A model generated the notes under the pieces. The model did no database searches, had not been told where the DNA came from, and saw nothing but the letters and a program-made list of their open reading frames with translations. The position numbers and the translations under genes are program-made. This document shows positions 8,041-15,604 of a stretch of 64,000 bases of DNA, one piece after another. Numbering within the stretch: position 1 is the first letter of the stretch; each line of letters opens with the position of its first letter. The stretch is taken from the NCBI GenBank assembly GCA_035293805.1, contig DATGMD010000020.1, positions 39,243-103,242 on the forward strand. Reading direction: 5' to 3'. Origin of the DNA: JAJPHF01 sp035293805 (GTDB lineage Bacteria > Chloroflexota > UBA6077 > JAJPHF01).

Positions 8041-8620
8041 TCACGTGCCCGGCCGGCTGCGGGTGCGCGTGCGGAAGGGGCAGCGGCACCCGCGTGTCCT
8101 CCACCGCATCGAGACCCAGCTTGCCGAGCAGCCGGGCGTCCGCGCCGTCGCCGTCAATGCGGGGACCGGCAGCGTCATGGTGCAATACAACCCGCGCGCG
8201 CTGTCGACCGAGTCGCTGCTCGACCTGCTTCACGACGTCGGCGTGGTGGCGCACAGCATCTTTAGCGACGAGGAGATCGATCTGTCCAGCGCGGACCAAA
8301 CCGGCGCGGCTGGGCACAGCGAGACCGCGCAATCGATCATCGGGGCGCTAGACCGCCTGGACCGGCGCCTGTCTACGCTCACCGGCCAGAAGCTGGACCT
8401 GAAGGTGCTCTTCCCCCTCGGCCTCGGCGCGCTCGGGGTACGGCAGCTCGCGGTAGGCGGGTGGGGGCTCGCCGAGATTCCGGCCTTCGTGCTGCTGTGG
8501 TACGCTTTCGATTCCTTCTACAAGCTCCACCGGGCGCCGGCCGTGGAGCCGACGGCTAGCGGCTTCGCGCCGCCCGACAGCCCCGACGCCGCGGTCCCCG
8601 TGGCATCGCCGCATGACTGA
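8006..8620 (+). CDS. HMA2-domain protein with C-terminal membrane segment
   Basis: A 204-residue protein. The N-terminal domain has the HMA_2-type opening IVSHVPGRLRVRVRKGQ, then a beta-alpha-beta pattern ending with SVMVQYNPRALS. It lacks CxxC, so classic copper or zinc binding is not supported. A linker leads to a helical charged part and a hydrophobic C-terminal stretch (KVLFPLGLGALG and AEIPAFVLLWYAF). The fold matches the two N-terminal domains of the ATPase at 2906-6220. ATG at 8006 is preferred over an in-frame TTG at 7985. The gene ends inside the ArsA-like gene (8-base overlap), indicating one operon. Confidence 0.8.
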   Translation: MEQASAHAHIVSHVPGRLRVRVRKGQRHPRVLHRIETQLAEQPGVRAVAVNAGTGSVMVQYNPRALSTESLLDLLHDVGVVAHSIFSDEEIDLSSADQTGAAGHSETAQSIIGALDRLDRRLSTLTGQKLDLKVLFPLGLGALGVRQLAVGGWGLAEIPAFVLLWYAFDSFYKLHRAPAVEPTASGFAPPDSPDAAVPVASPHD

Positions 8621-9824
8621 GGCCGTGGCGGCCGGCCGGCTGATCCTCTACGTCGGCAAGGGCGGCGTCGGCAAGACCACCTTGGCCGCGGCCACGGCCG
8701 TCCGCGCGGCGGCGCTCGGGCACCGCACGCTCGTGGTCAGCACCGATCTCGCCCACAGCCTGGGGGACGTGCTGGCCAGCCCGCTTGGCGCCGAGCCGGA
8801 GCCGATCGCGGAGCGCCTCTACGCCCAAGAGATCAACGTCCTGGAGGAGGCGCGCCGCAGCTGGGGCCAGGTGCAGGGGCAGCTCGCCGATTTTCTGCGC
8901 CAGGCCGGCGTGCCCGACGTCCAGGCCGACGAGCTGGCGATCCTGCCGGGCCTCGAGGAGGTCGCCGCGCTGGCGCAGATCGGGCGGGCGAGTCGCAGCG
9001 GCCAGTTCGACTGCGTGGTGGTGGATGCCGCGCCCACGGGTGAGACGATCCGCCTGCTCAGCATGCCCGAGTCGCTGCAGTGGTATGCCGGGCGCATTCA
9101 GGAATGGGGCCGGCGGCTGCCGCGGATGGTCGGGCCGGTGCTGCGGCGGGCGCTGCCGGACCTGAACGTCGGCGCGGGACTGGGCCACCTGACCGAGCGC
9201 GTCAAGGAGCTGCGCGCGCTCCTCGGCGACCCGCGGCACAGCTCGTACCGCCTCGTCGTGACCCCCGACCGGATGGTGCTGAAAGAGGCGGAGCGCGCGG
9301 AAACCTACCTCAACCTCTTCGATTACCCGATCGACGCGGTAGTGCTGAACCGGGTGCTGCCGGCCCAGGAAGCCGCGCCTCCCTATCTGGCCGCGCTCCT
9401 GACCCGGCAGCAGGCGCTGATCGCGGAGATCGAGCAGGCGTTCGCGGCGCTGCCGATTCTCCACGCGCCGTTGCTTACCGAGGAGCCGGTCGGCCAGCCG
9501 GCGCTCGCGGCTCTCGCGCAAACGATTTTCGGGGCGCGCGATCCCACCGCCGTGATGCACGTCGGCCCCACCCAGCGCATCGAGCGCGAGGGCGACCAAT
9601 ACGTGCTCCGGATCGTGATGCCGCACGTCGAAACGCGGAAGCTCGCCCTGACCCGGCGCGGCGACGTGCTGTACGTCGACATCGGGAACTTTCGACGCGA
9701 GATCGCGCTGCCGCGGGTGCTGGCCATGCTGGAGCCGGGGGTAGCCCGGCTTCGCGCCGGGATGCTGGAGATCCCCTTCAAGACACCCGCCGACGAGCAC
9801 CCGGCGCCAGCGGGGCGCGGCTGA
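8613..9824 (+). CDS. ArsA/GET3-family ATPase with HSP20-like C-terminal domain
   Basis: A 403-residue deviant Walker P-loop ATPase. YVGKGGVGKTT has the signature lysines (G15-T23). STDLAHSLGDVL is the switch I region, and VVVDAAPTGETIRLL carries the switch II aspartate with the characteristic P-T-G-E. After about residue 320 a beta-rich segment (YVLRIVMPHVETRKLAL) matches the HSP20-like domain appended to many bacterial ArsA homologues. No ArsB, ArsC or ArsR gene is nearby, so arsenite export is not supported; GET3-like membrane-protein handling is the alternative. The start overlaps the HMA2 gene by eight bases. Confidence 0.92.
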   Translation: MTEAVAAGRLILYVGKGGVGKTTLAAATAVRAAALGHRTLVVSTDLAHSLGDVLASPLGAEPEPIAERLYAQEINVLEEARRSWGQVQGQLADFLRQAGVPDVQADELAILPGLEEVAALAQIGRASRSGQFDCVVVDAAPTGETIRLLSMPESLQWYAGRIQEWGRRLPRMVGPVLRRALPDLNVGAGLGHLTERVKELRALLGDPRHSSYRLVVTPDRMVLKEAERAETYLNLFDYPIDAVVLNRVLPAQEAAPPYLAALLTRQQALIAEIEQAFAALPILHAPLLTEEPVGQPALAALAQTIFGARDPTAVMHVGPTQRIEREGDQYVLRIVMPHVETRKLALTRRGDVLYVDIGNFRREIALPRVLAMLEPGVARLRAGMLEIPFKTPADEHPAPAGRG

Positions 9825-9838
9825 GCCGCGGGGAGAGC

Positions 9839-10300
9839 ATGGCGCTACTAGCCGGTCCCGAGGTCACGCTCACGCTCCAGATCGCGCTGGCCGGCGTCTT
9901 GGCCAGCATCATCGGCTGGCAACGCCATCACGTGGGGCGGCCGGCCGGCGTGCGCACCCACGCGCTGGTGGCGATGGCGGCCGCCATGTTTACCCTGGCT
10001 GGCATCTACGGCTTCGGGGGGCCGACGGGGACGCGGGACCCGACCCGCGTGGCGGCCCAGATCGTCTCGGGCATCGGCTTTATCGGCGCCGGGACCATCT
10101 TCCGTTCCGAGAACACCGTCTACGGGCTGACGACGGCCGCCACGCTCTGGTTCGCCGCGGCGCAGGGCGTGCTCGTCGGCGCGGGCCTGGAGGTCGTCGC
10201 CGCGCTGGCGAGCGGGCTCGCGCTCGTGGTGCTCGTGGTGGCCGGCGCGATCGAGCGTCGCGGCGAACGTCACGAGCCAGTGGATGCGCCGCATGGCTGA
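9839..10300 (+). CDS. MgtC/SapB-family membrane protein
   Basis: A 153-residue membrane protein with four or five hydrophobic segments. Conserved MgtC features are IIGWQRHHVGRPAGVRTHAL near the N terminus and QIVSGIGFIGAGTIF (R-x-A-A-Q-I-V-S-G-I-G-F-(I/L)-G-A-G). MgtC proteins modulate ATP synthase or Mg2+/K+ physiology in other bacteria; this shorter version lacks the C-terminal ACT-like domain. GGGGAGAGC lies just before ATG 9839, and the gene follows the ArsA-like gene by 14 bases, so it belongs to the same operon. A link to ion homeostasis agrees with the neighbouring P-type ATPase. Confidence 0.9.
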   Translation: MALLAGPEVTLTLQIALAGVLASIIGWQRHHVGRPAGVRTHALVAMAAAMFTLAGIYGFGGPTGTRDPTRVAAQIVSGIGFIGAGTIFRSENTVYGLTTAATLWFAAAQGVLVGAGLEVVAALASGLALVVLVVAGAIERRGERHEPVDAPHG

Positions 10301-10348
10301 TCGTCATTAACCTGCCGTCATGACATTGCTGGGGAGGGACCATCGCGG

Positions 10349-10999
10349 ATGGAAGCCGAAGAGGCGGCAGACCACGTCCGGGAGGCCAGCGAAGCGAAGC
10401 CAGCGTTGGAACACCCTGTCGAGCGCTTTCGCACGCGGGCCGCGATCACCATCGCCGTGCTGGGCATGCTGCTCGCCATTGCGAGCCTCGGCGGCGACGA
10501 CGCGCTCAAACAAACGCTAAATGCCAACGTCCGCGCGAGCGACACCTACGCCTTCTATCAGGCCAAGAACATCCGCCAGACGGCGGCGGCGCTGGCCGCC
10601 GACGAGCTGGACACGGCGCTCCGGCTGCACCCGGACGTGGCGGCGGCCGACGTAGGCGCCGCGGTGCAGCAGCAGATCGCGGACTACCAGGCGCAGATCG
10701 CGGAGTACGAGAGCGCCCCCGACCCCGAGGACCCGACCAACCCGCTGAAGGGCGAGGGGAAACAGCAGCTACTGGCCCAGGCCCGGGACTGGGAAGCGAA
10801 GCGGGACCGCGCCGACGCGCAGCACCACAACTTCGACTACTCGCGGGCGCTGTTCCAGATCGCCATCGTGCTGGGCTCGGTCGCCATTCTGGCCGTGTCC
10901 CGCCCCGTCCTGTGGCTGGCGCTGGCCCTGGGCGGGGGCGCGACGCTCCTGATGCTGAACGGGTTCTTCCTCTTGGTCGACCTGCCGGGCGCAGGCTAA
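10349..10999 (+). CDS. DUF4337-type membrane protein
   Basis: A 216-residue protein with one N-terminal membrane segment (AAITIAVLGMLLAIASLG), a long charged periplasmic or cytoplasmic helical part containing ASDTYAFYQAKNIRQTAAAL, and two C-terminal hydrophobic stretches. The YAFYQAKNIRQ pattern is typical of DUF4337. ATG 10349 lies about ten bases after GGGAGGGA. It closes the plus-strand block that begins at 6706. Family function is unknown. Confidence 0.8.
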   Translation: MEAEEAADHVREASEAKPALEHPVERFRTRAAITIAVLGMLLAIASLGGDDALKQTLNANVRASDTYAFYQAKNIRQTAAALAADELDTALRLHPDVAAADVGAAVQQQIADYQAQIAEYESAPDPEDPTNPLKGEGKQQLLAQARDWEAKRDRADAQHHNFDYSRALFQIAIVLGSVAILAVSRPVLWLALALGGGATLLMLNGFFLLVDLPGAG

Positions 11000-11002
11000 G
11001 CC

Positions 11003-11028
11003 GCGGGCAGGCCCGCGGGCCTGCCCGC
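11003..11028. terminator. 26-bp perfect palindrome between convergent genes
   Basis: A fully self-complementary GC palindrome (half-site GCGGGCAGGCCCG) lies between the stop of the DUF4337 gene (10999, plus) and the stop of the FAH-family gene (11040, minus). Placed in a 40-base convergent gap it most likely acts as a bidirectional terminator hairpin. No T-tract follows on either strand. Confidence 0.6.
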
Positions 11029-11039
11029 TCGGGCACGCC

Positions 11040-12044
11040 CTAGCTGGCCTGTACGATGCGGTTGCACAGCCGGCCGATCTGGGGCGACGAGACCTCGACC
11101 ACGTCGCCCACCTTCAGGAACAGATCGGTGGCGCGCGTGCCGTCCGGGCCGGGCGGCGTCTTGTCCGCCGCGGTGCCGGCCGCCGTGCCGCCGGCGATCA
11201 CGTCGCCCGGCACGAAGGTGAAGTCCTGCGACAGCAGCTCCAGCACCTCGCCGAAGGGCCAGATCATGTCGCGCGTGTTGTAGTGCTGGCGGACCTGCCC
11301 GTTGACGCGCGTCTCCACGTCCACGTTCTGCGGGTCCAGCTCGCCGACGACGATGCACGGCCCCATCGACGTCGAGCCGTCGAAGTTCTTGGGCCGGTTG
11401 TAGCTCATCGGCTTCGAGACCCACGGATCGTCGCGGATGCTCCAGTCGTGGAAGAGGGTGACGCCCCAGACGTACTCCCCGATGCGGCTCGCCGGGATGT
11501 CGCGGCCGCGCTTGCCGATGACGATTGCCGCCTCGCCCTCATAGTCGAAGTAGCGCGTGCGGCGCGGATAGGGCACGTCGTCGTCGGGGCCGGCCACCGT
11601 GTCGGGCACCTTCCAGAAGCCCCACTGGCCGCCCTCGCGCGCCGAGCGCGTGACCTCCTCCAGCGTGACGTTGCGGCCCAGCCGCCGCGCCTCCATGCCC
11701 ATCAGGTGGTCGGCGTAGTTCCCGCCCATGCAGGCGATGCGGCGCCCCGGCCAGGGGGCGTGTAGCTTCACGCTGCCGGCCGCGTGGACGACCGGCCCGC
11801 CGTCGGGCGCCGCGCCCGCGCCGCCCGCGGCGTGCTCGATCGCCCGCCGCGCATCGTCGAGCGCGGCCTCGCCCGCCGCGATGAACGCTTCCAGCCGCGC
11901 GGGCACGCGGGCGTCGGCGGTTTGTGTGGCCGCGTTCTCGCCGCGCTCCCGTAGATAGCTAGCGAACGCGCGGTTAAGATCGACGATCGTGTCGCCCTCC
12001 CAGGCGCCCACCCGTTGCTCCGGACCAAAAACGACGATCTTCAC
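11040..12044 (-). CDS. Fumarylacetoacetate hydrolase (FAH) family protein
   Basis: A 334-residue soluble metal-dependent hydrolase/decarboxylase of the FAH superfamily. Visible signatures are FDYEGEAAIVIGKRGRDIP (acidic metal-binding region), VWGVTLFHDWSIRD, KNFDGSTSMGPCIV and the late FVPGDVIAGGTAAGT. Family members cleave acylpyruvates or fumarylpyruvate or decarboxylate aromatic meta-cleavage products. The substrate here cannot be assigned, but the many ring-oxygenase genes downstream make an aromatic or keto-acid substrate plausible. The GTG at 12044 is chosen because AGGAG sits five bases upstream; the frame remains open to 12101. Confidence 0.88.
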   Translation of the reverse strand: MKIVVFGPEQRVGAWEGDTIVDLNRAFASYLRERGENAATQTADARVPARLEAFIAAGEAALDDARRAIEHAAGGAGAAPDGGPVVHAAGSVKLHAPWPGRRIACMGGNYADHLMGMEARRLGRNVTLEEVTRSAREGGQWGFWKVPDTVAGPDDDVPYPRRTRYFDYEGEAAIVIGKRGRDIPASRIGEYVWGVTLFHDWSIRDDPWVSKPMSYNRPKNFDGSTSMGPCIVVGELDPQNVDVETRVNGQVRQHYNTRDMIWPFGEVLELLSQDFTFVPGDVIAGGTAAGTAADKTPPGPDGTRATDLFLKVGDVVEVSSPQIGRLCNRIVQAS

Positions 12045-12142
12045 GGTGCTCCTGCTCCCCAAGCGCGCTGTCGTTCCACGATATTCCGCTAGTGCTACCA
12101 CGAGGCGCCGCGACGGCGCCTCAGATGGCCGGCTGTCGCTCG

Positions 12143-12172
12143 CGTAGCGCCGGGCAGGCGCCGGGCGCTACG
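12143..12172 (-). terminator. Hairpin over the stop codon of the diiron-protein gene
   Basis: CGTAGCGCC (12143-12151) and GGCGCTACG (12164-12172) form a nine-base perfect stem with a 12-base loop that covers the stop codon at 12168-12170. A second nine-base stem of GAGGCGCCG/CGGCGCCTC with a three-base loop lies just beyond it at 12102-12122. Together they probably end transcription from the minus-strand gene. No T-tract is present. Confidence 0.45.
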
Positions 12173-12878
12173 GCAGATCCTCCATCGCCTCGGCCAGGGC
12201 CGCGCGGAAGGCGCGATCGATGAGCAGCGAGTCGCGGGCGCCGCGCAGCATCGCCTCGCGGGCCTCGGCGGTCGTGGCGTAGCGCTCGGCCACGACGTCG
12301 AGCATCGCCCCGTGCTCCACGTCGGCCTCGCTGTGGACAGTGCTGTTCTTCAGCCGCTCGACGGGGATGCCCAGCCCGCGAGCGATGTTCTGCGCCATGC
12401 GCATCGACAGCCCGCCGCCCTGCACGATGTCGCCGCTGTTGCGCCGCTCCATCACGCTCGACGCGGTGAATGCCTCCAGCCAGGGGCGCGTCATCGCCAG
12501 GTGGATCCACGCCCAGAAGCAGGCGACGACGCCGGGCACTAGCTCGGCGTTGTCGACCTCTTCGGGCGTCAGCCCGACGACCTCGCACTCGCGGTGGCCC
12601 AGCGCGATGTGATCGCTGCCGGCGCGCGGGTCGAAGTCCAGCTCGTCGCGCTCGTGCTCCCAGATCATGTGCTTCACGTCGAGCGGCGCCGCCGCCTGCA
12701 CGTAGGCCCACACGTCGCGGCGGTGGCGCTGGTAGCGCGCCCGGTGCAGCACGTAGAGGCGCGCGCGGGGCAGCGTGATCGGCAGCGACAGCAAGTGCTG
12801 GAACTCGGGCGACGCGAACTGCTCGTTGGTCAGCCGGTTCAGCTCGGCAATCACGTCGGCCGCGGGACTGAGGACCAT
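12168..12878 (-). CDS. Iron-containing redox enzyme (haem-oxygenase-like/TenA-PqqC fold)
   Basis: A 236-residue all-helical protein. KHMIWEHERDEL and HRECEVVGLTPEEV early, ACFWAWIHLAMTRPWLEAF in the middle, and LKNSTVHSEADVEHGAMLDV late give the Glu/His pattern of haem-oxygenase-like diiron oxidases and related TenA/PqqC proteins. Such enzymes oxidise or cleave small substrates; the one here is unknown. ATG 12878 has AAGGAG at good spacing, with an in-frame TTG one codon upstream as the alternative. The gene lies 56 bases downstream of the EutA-like gene on the same strand, so the two may be co-transcribed. Confidence 0.82.
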   Translation of the reverse strand: MVLSPAADVIAELNRLTNEQFASPEFQHLLSLPITLPRARLYVLHRARYQRHRRDVWAYVQAAAPLDVKHMIWEHERDELDFDPRAGSDHIALGHRECEVVGLTPEEVDNAELVPGVVACFWAWIHLAMTRPWLEAFTASSVMERRNSGDIVQGGGLSMRMAQNIARGLGIPVERLKNSTVHSEADVEHGAMLDVVAERYATTAEAREAMLRGARDSLLIDRAFRAALAEAMEDLP

Positions 12879-12933
12879 CAAGCGCTCTCCTTCTAACGAG
12901 GGGTTTGGGGAGTGTCCTCCCTTTCTGGTCTGC

Positions 12934-14577
12934 TCAGGTAGGCAGCAGCTCGCCGCCGACCGCCTGGCCGGGCGCCGCGAACAGCAGCGACTTGATGACG
13001 ACCGGCACCACGTTCTGCGGCTCCAGCAGCGCGCCCACGTCGATGTAGTCGAACTCCTTGAGCTGCATGCCGTCGATCGAGATCACGTCGCTCGGCACGC
13101 CCAGGTCGTCCTTCAGGACGTGGCCGAGCGTCTTGCCGACGTCGCCGTCCACCAGCAGCACCAGCGGCCGCCCGTGCTCGATGGTGTGCGGGAGGCCCTG
13201 CACGATGCCCTCGGCGAGCGCCCGCAGCCGCGCGTACAGCGGGTCGCCGTGCCAGCGGAAGGCCAAGGCCAGCGCCGCGTGGCCGTCGTGCAGGTCGAAG
13301 CGCCGCAGCGCCCAGCGGATCGCCGCGGCCACGTCGTCGGTGCGCAGCGGCGCGGCCGGGTCGAGCGGCGGGAAGAGCACGGGCAGGTTGTGCAGCGGCA
13401 GCCGGGCGGGATCGGAGAGGAAGATCGTGTTGCCGCTGAGCTGCACCGAGAACTGCGAGGCGCCGATCACCGTCGCGCGGATGCGCTGCGCGGGCTCCAG
13501 CAGCGGCAAGGCGATGCGCCCGTCGGCCAGCGCGGCGCGAATCTCCGTCGCCAGCGCGGGCGCCAGGTCGCCGTAGTCGGTGTCCTCGCGGCCGTAGATG
13601 TACTCCGCCACGCCGCCCGAGAAGGTGATCGCCTCGGGCGGCACGTCGCGCGGCATCTCCGGCGTGACCAGGAGCGCGCGGGCGAGGTCGCTCGGCTGCT
13701 CGCGGATGACGCTCACGAGCGCGTCCACCATCGTCCGCGCCAGTCGCTCGCGCGCCGCGGGCGCCAGCGGCCGGCCGAGCGTCAGCTCCACGCCCGCCGC
13801 CTCGGCGATCTGCCGCGCCGGGCCCTCGATGCGCACCAGCCCGCCGTCCGGCCCGAACGCCACCAGCCGGCCGCCGACCGCGACGGCGGCAGTGTGGAGC
13901 ACCTGGCCGTCGTGGACGAGCGCGAGCTTGCTCGTGCCGCCGCCCACGTCCACGTTCAGCACGTTCTGGCGCGTCTGCCGCGAGAGCAGCAGCGCCCCCG
14001 CGCCCTGGGCGGCAAGCAGCGCCTCCAGGTGGTGCCCGGCCGAGGCGCAGACGAACTTGCCCGTCTCGGCCGCGAACAGGTCGGCGATGGCGCGGGCGTT
14101 GCTGCGCTTGAGCGCCTCGCCGGTGAGGATCACGGCGCCCGCGTCGATCGCGCTCGGCTCCAGCCCGGCCGTCGCGTAGGCTTCCTTGAAGAACGCCTGG
14201 AGCCGCTCGGCGTCGATGGTGTTGTCGGGCCGGTACGGCGTCAGCAGGATCGGGGAGCACCACAGGATCTCGCGGTTCACCACCACGAAGCGGCTGGACA
14301 TCTCCTCCTTCAGCCGCTGGAGGTGGACCCGCGCGAACATCAGGTGCGACGTGGAGGAGCCCACGTCCACGCCCACCGTCGTCAGCTCGACGTTGTCCAC
14401 GTCCCAGATCGCCTTGCCGAGCGCCGCGAGCTGCTCGGGCGTCGGCGGCGGCTCGTCGTCGTGCGTGTGGTCGCCATGATGGTGATGGAAGAGCCCGTAG
14501 TAGGCCGCATCGGCCTCGTCGTGGCTGTGGTACGGCGTGTCGCTGGAGTGGGTGTGGCCGCTGTGCGAGCGCTCCAT
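12934..14577 (-). CDS. eutA: EutA-type ethanolamine ammonia-lyase reactivase homologue with His-rich N terminus
   Basis: A 547-residue member of the ASKHA-fold EutA family, whose known members reactivate B12-dependent ethanolamine ammonia-lyase by exchanging damaged cobalamin. TTVGVDVGSSTSHLMFARVH, VILTGEALKRSNARAIAD and VLNVDVGGGTSKLALV are characteristic ATPase motifs. E. coli EutA is shorter. Here the first 40 residues contain 11 histidines, including HHHHGDHTHDD, which looks like a metal-binding tail. ATG 14577 is preferred over ATG 14595 because of upstream GAGGAGAG. No eutB or eutC is within the window, so the client enzyme is elsewhere or different. A TenA/PqqC-like diiron protein follows it. 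Confidence 0.85.
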   Translation of the reverse strand: MERSHSGHTHSSDTPYHSHDEADAAYYGLFHHHHGDHTHDDEPPPTPEQLAALGKAIWDVDNVELTTVGVDVGSSTSHLMFARVHLQRLKEEMSSRFVVVNREILWCSPILLTPYRPDNTIDAERLQAFFKEAYATAGLEPSAIDAGAVILTGEALKRSNARAIADLFAAETGKFVCASAGHHLEALLAAQGAGALLLSRQTRQNVLNVDVGGGTSKLALVHDGQVLHTAAVAVGGRLVAFGPDGGLVRIEGPARQIAEAAGVELTLGRPLAPAARERLARTMVDALVSVIREQPSDLARALLVTPEMPRDVPPEAITFSGGVAEYIYGREDTDYGDLAPALATEIRAALADGRIALPLLEPAQRIRATVIGASQFSVQLSGNTIFLSDPARLPLHNLPVLFPPLDPAAPLRTDDVAAAIRWALRRFDLHDGHAALALAFRWHGDPLYARLRALAEGIVQGLPHTIEHGRPLVLLVDGDVGKTLGHVLKDDLGVPSDVISIDGMQLKEFDYIDVGALLEPQNVVPVVIKSLLFAAPGQAVGGELLPT

Positions 14578-14927
14578 CGGTCGGGCTCTCCTCATGGCGC
14601 ATAGTTGCCCCCGGGATCGGCCGGTTGGTTGGCAGCATCCCGAGGGAAGCGGGGAGCCGCCAGGGCGACGACCCGCCGAATGCCGTCCTCTCCCCCTTCG
14701 TCTTGGTTAGGGAGGAGGTCAGGGGATCGGTCCGCCCCGCTCAGCCGCGCCGCCGCCCGCCGCGCCCCGCCACGCGGCGACGGCTCTGGCCGAACTGGCC
14801 GATTATGGGGCCCGGCCGGGCGCCGGTCAAGGCGCGGCGCCGCTGTCGCAAGCGTCCGCGAGGCGGGCGCTCAGATGAGTTATGTATGTGATGCCATAAT
14901 GATGTGTCGTATGCCACAATACCGTTC
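14578..14927. other. Intergenic region with no supported gene
   Basis: About 350 bases between the EutA-like gene (minus) and the VapBC remnant (plus). I see no coding segment with family resemblance. Two direct ATGCCA words at 14891-14896 and 14911-14916, exactly 20 bases apart in an AT-richer stretch, resemble the operator arrangement in front of VapBC operons, consistent with the decayed pair that follows. Confidence 0.4.
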
Positions 14928-15217
14928 GTGGAACGCACCACGATCGTTGCCCCCGAAGAGTTGCTGGGGTTCTTGTCGCACTCCTCGACGACATTGATGA
15001 TGGCGCCTATCTGGTCGAGGACTTGCTCCCAGCGGATTAGCGCCGGATCCGCCAGCTCTGCGACCGCCACGCCGATGCCGATATCGGCTTTGTCGATGCG
15101 GCTGTTCTCGCGATCGTCGAGCGGTTGAACGAGCCGAAGCTGGCAACGCTCGACCGTCGCCATTTCGGGATGCTGCGCCCGCGCCACGTCGACGCCTTGC
15201 GGCTCCTGCCGGAATAG
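14928..15217 (+). pseudogene. Decayed VapBC toxin-antitoxin pair (fused fragments)
   Basis: From GTG 14928 the frame reads VERTTIVAPEELLGFL, like the first strand and helix of ribbon-helix-helix VapB antitoxins. In another frame, 14969-15037 encodes VLVALLDDIDDGAYLVEDLL and then meets TAG at 15038-15040, probably a mutated TTG. The same frame continues to 15217 with DADIGFVDAAVLAIVERL, then KLATLDRRHF and the usual VapC ending RLLPE. DADIGFVDA holds the late acidic residues of a PIN ribonuclease. The VapB C terminus and VapC N terminus (with the first catalytic Asp) are missing, so an internal deletion joined two genes and a nonsense change followed. It cannot make an active toxin. Confidence 0.75.
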
Positions 15218-15604
15218 CGGCTGGGGGCCAGCAGCCTGCCATCCACCCCGGATGCCCTGGCGGTGCTCCGCCAGCCATACGTGCGCGCCTTCGCGCTCAG
15301 CCGTCGCGCTGGCCTGGCCGGCGCTGGCGCGGCTCGGCTCCCTGCACGCGCTCCGGCCGCGCGAAGCCGAGGCCGAGCTGCTGACCGGCGAGCCGTAGAA
15401 AATCGCCTCGGCCCCCGTCAGCGCTCTGCTAGACTTCTCGCAGCGGGCCGGGCCACTGCCGACATGTCGTAGGGCAGGAGCCGCGACCCTGCCGCCCAGT
15501 GGCCGCCCCCGGTCGCCGATTGCGGGACGACGCGGAATCGCGCCACCATCGTTGCGTCTGACATTCGTGCCGCGCTGCTCGTCACAACATGCTCAGGTTG
15601 GAAC
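15218..15604. other. Intergenic region with no supported gene
   Basis: About 390 bases between the VapBC remnant and the amidase gene. A short open segment near 15290-15400 encodes a peptide ending RPREAEAELLTGEP, which may be debris of another small gene, but I cannot assign it. Otherwise I see nothing beyond likely 5' sequence of the amidase gene. Confidence 0.35.

Noticed and set aside
8613..9824. Arsenite efflux ATPase ArsA
   Set aside because: No arsB/arsC/arsR nearby and the company of HMA2 and DUF5132 genes argues against naming it arsA.
12775..14604. Open plus-strand frame antisense to the EutA-like gene
   Set aside because: Low-complexity His/Arg/Gln-rich translation without domains; shadow of the minus-strand gene.
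14741..15187. Minus-strand open frame over the VapBC relic
   Set aside because: The plus strand shows clear VapB and VapC fragments; the minus frame has no family features.
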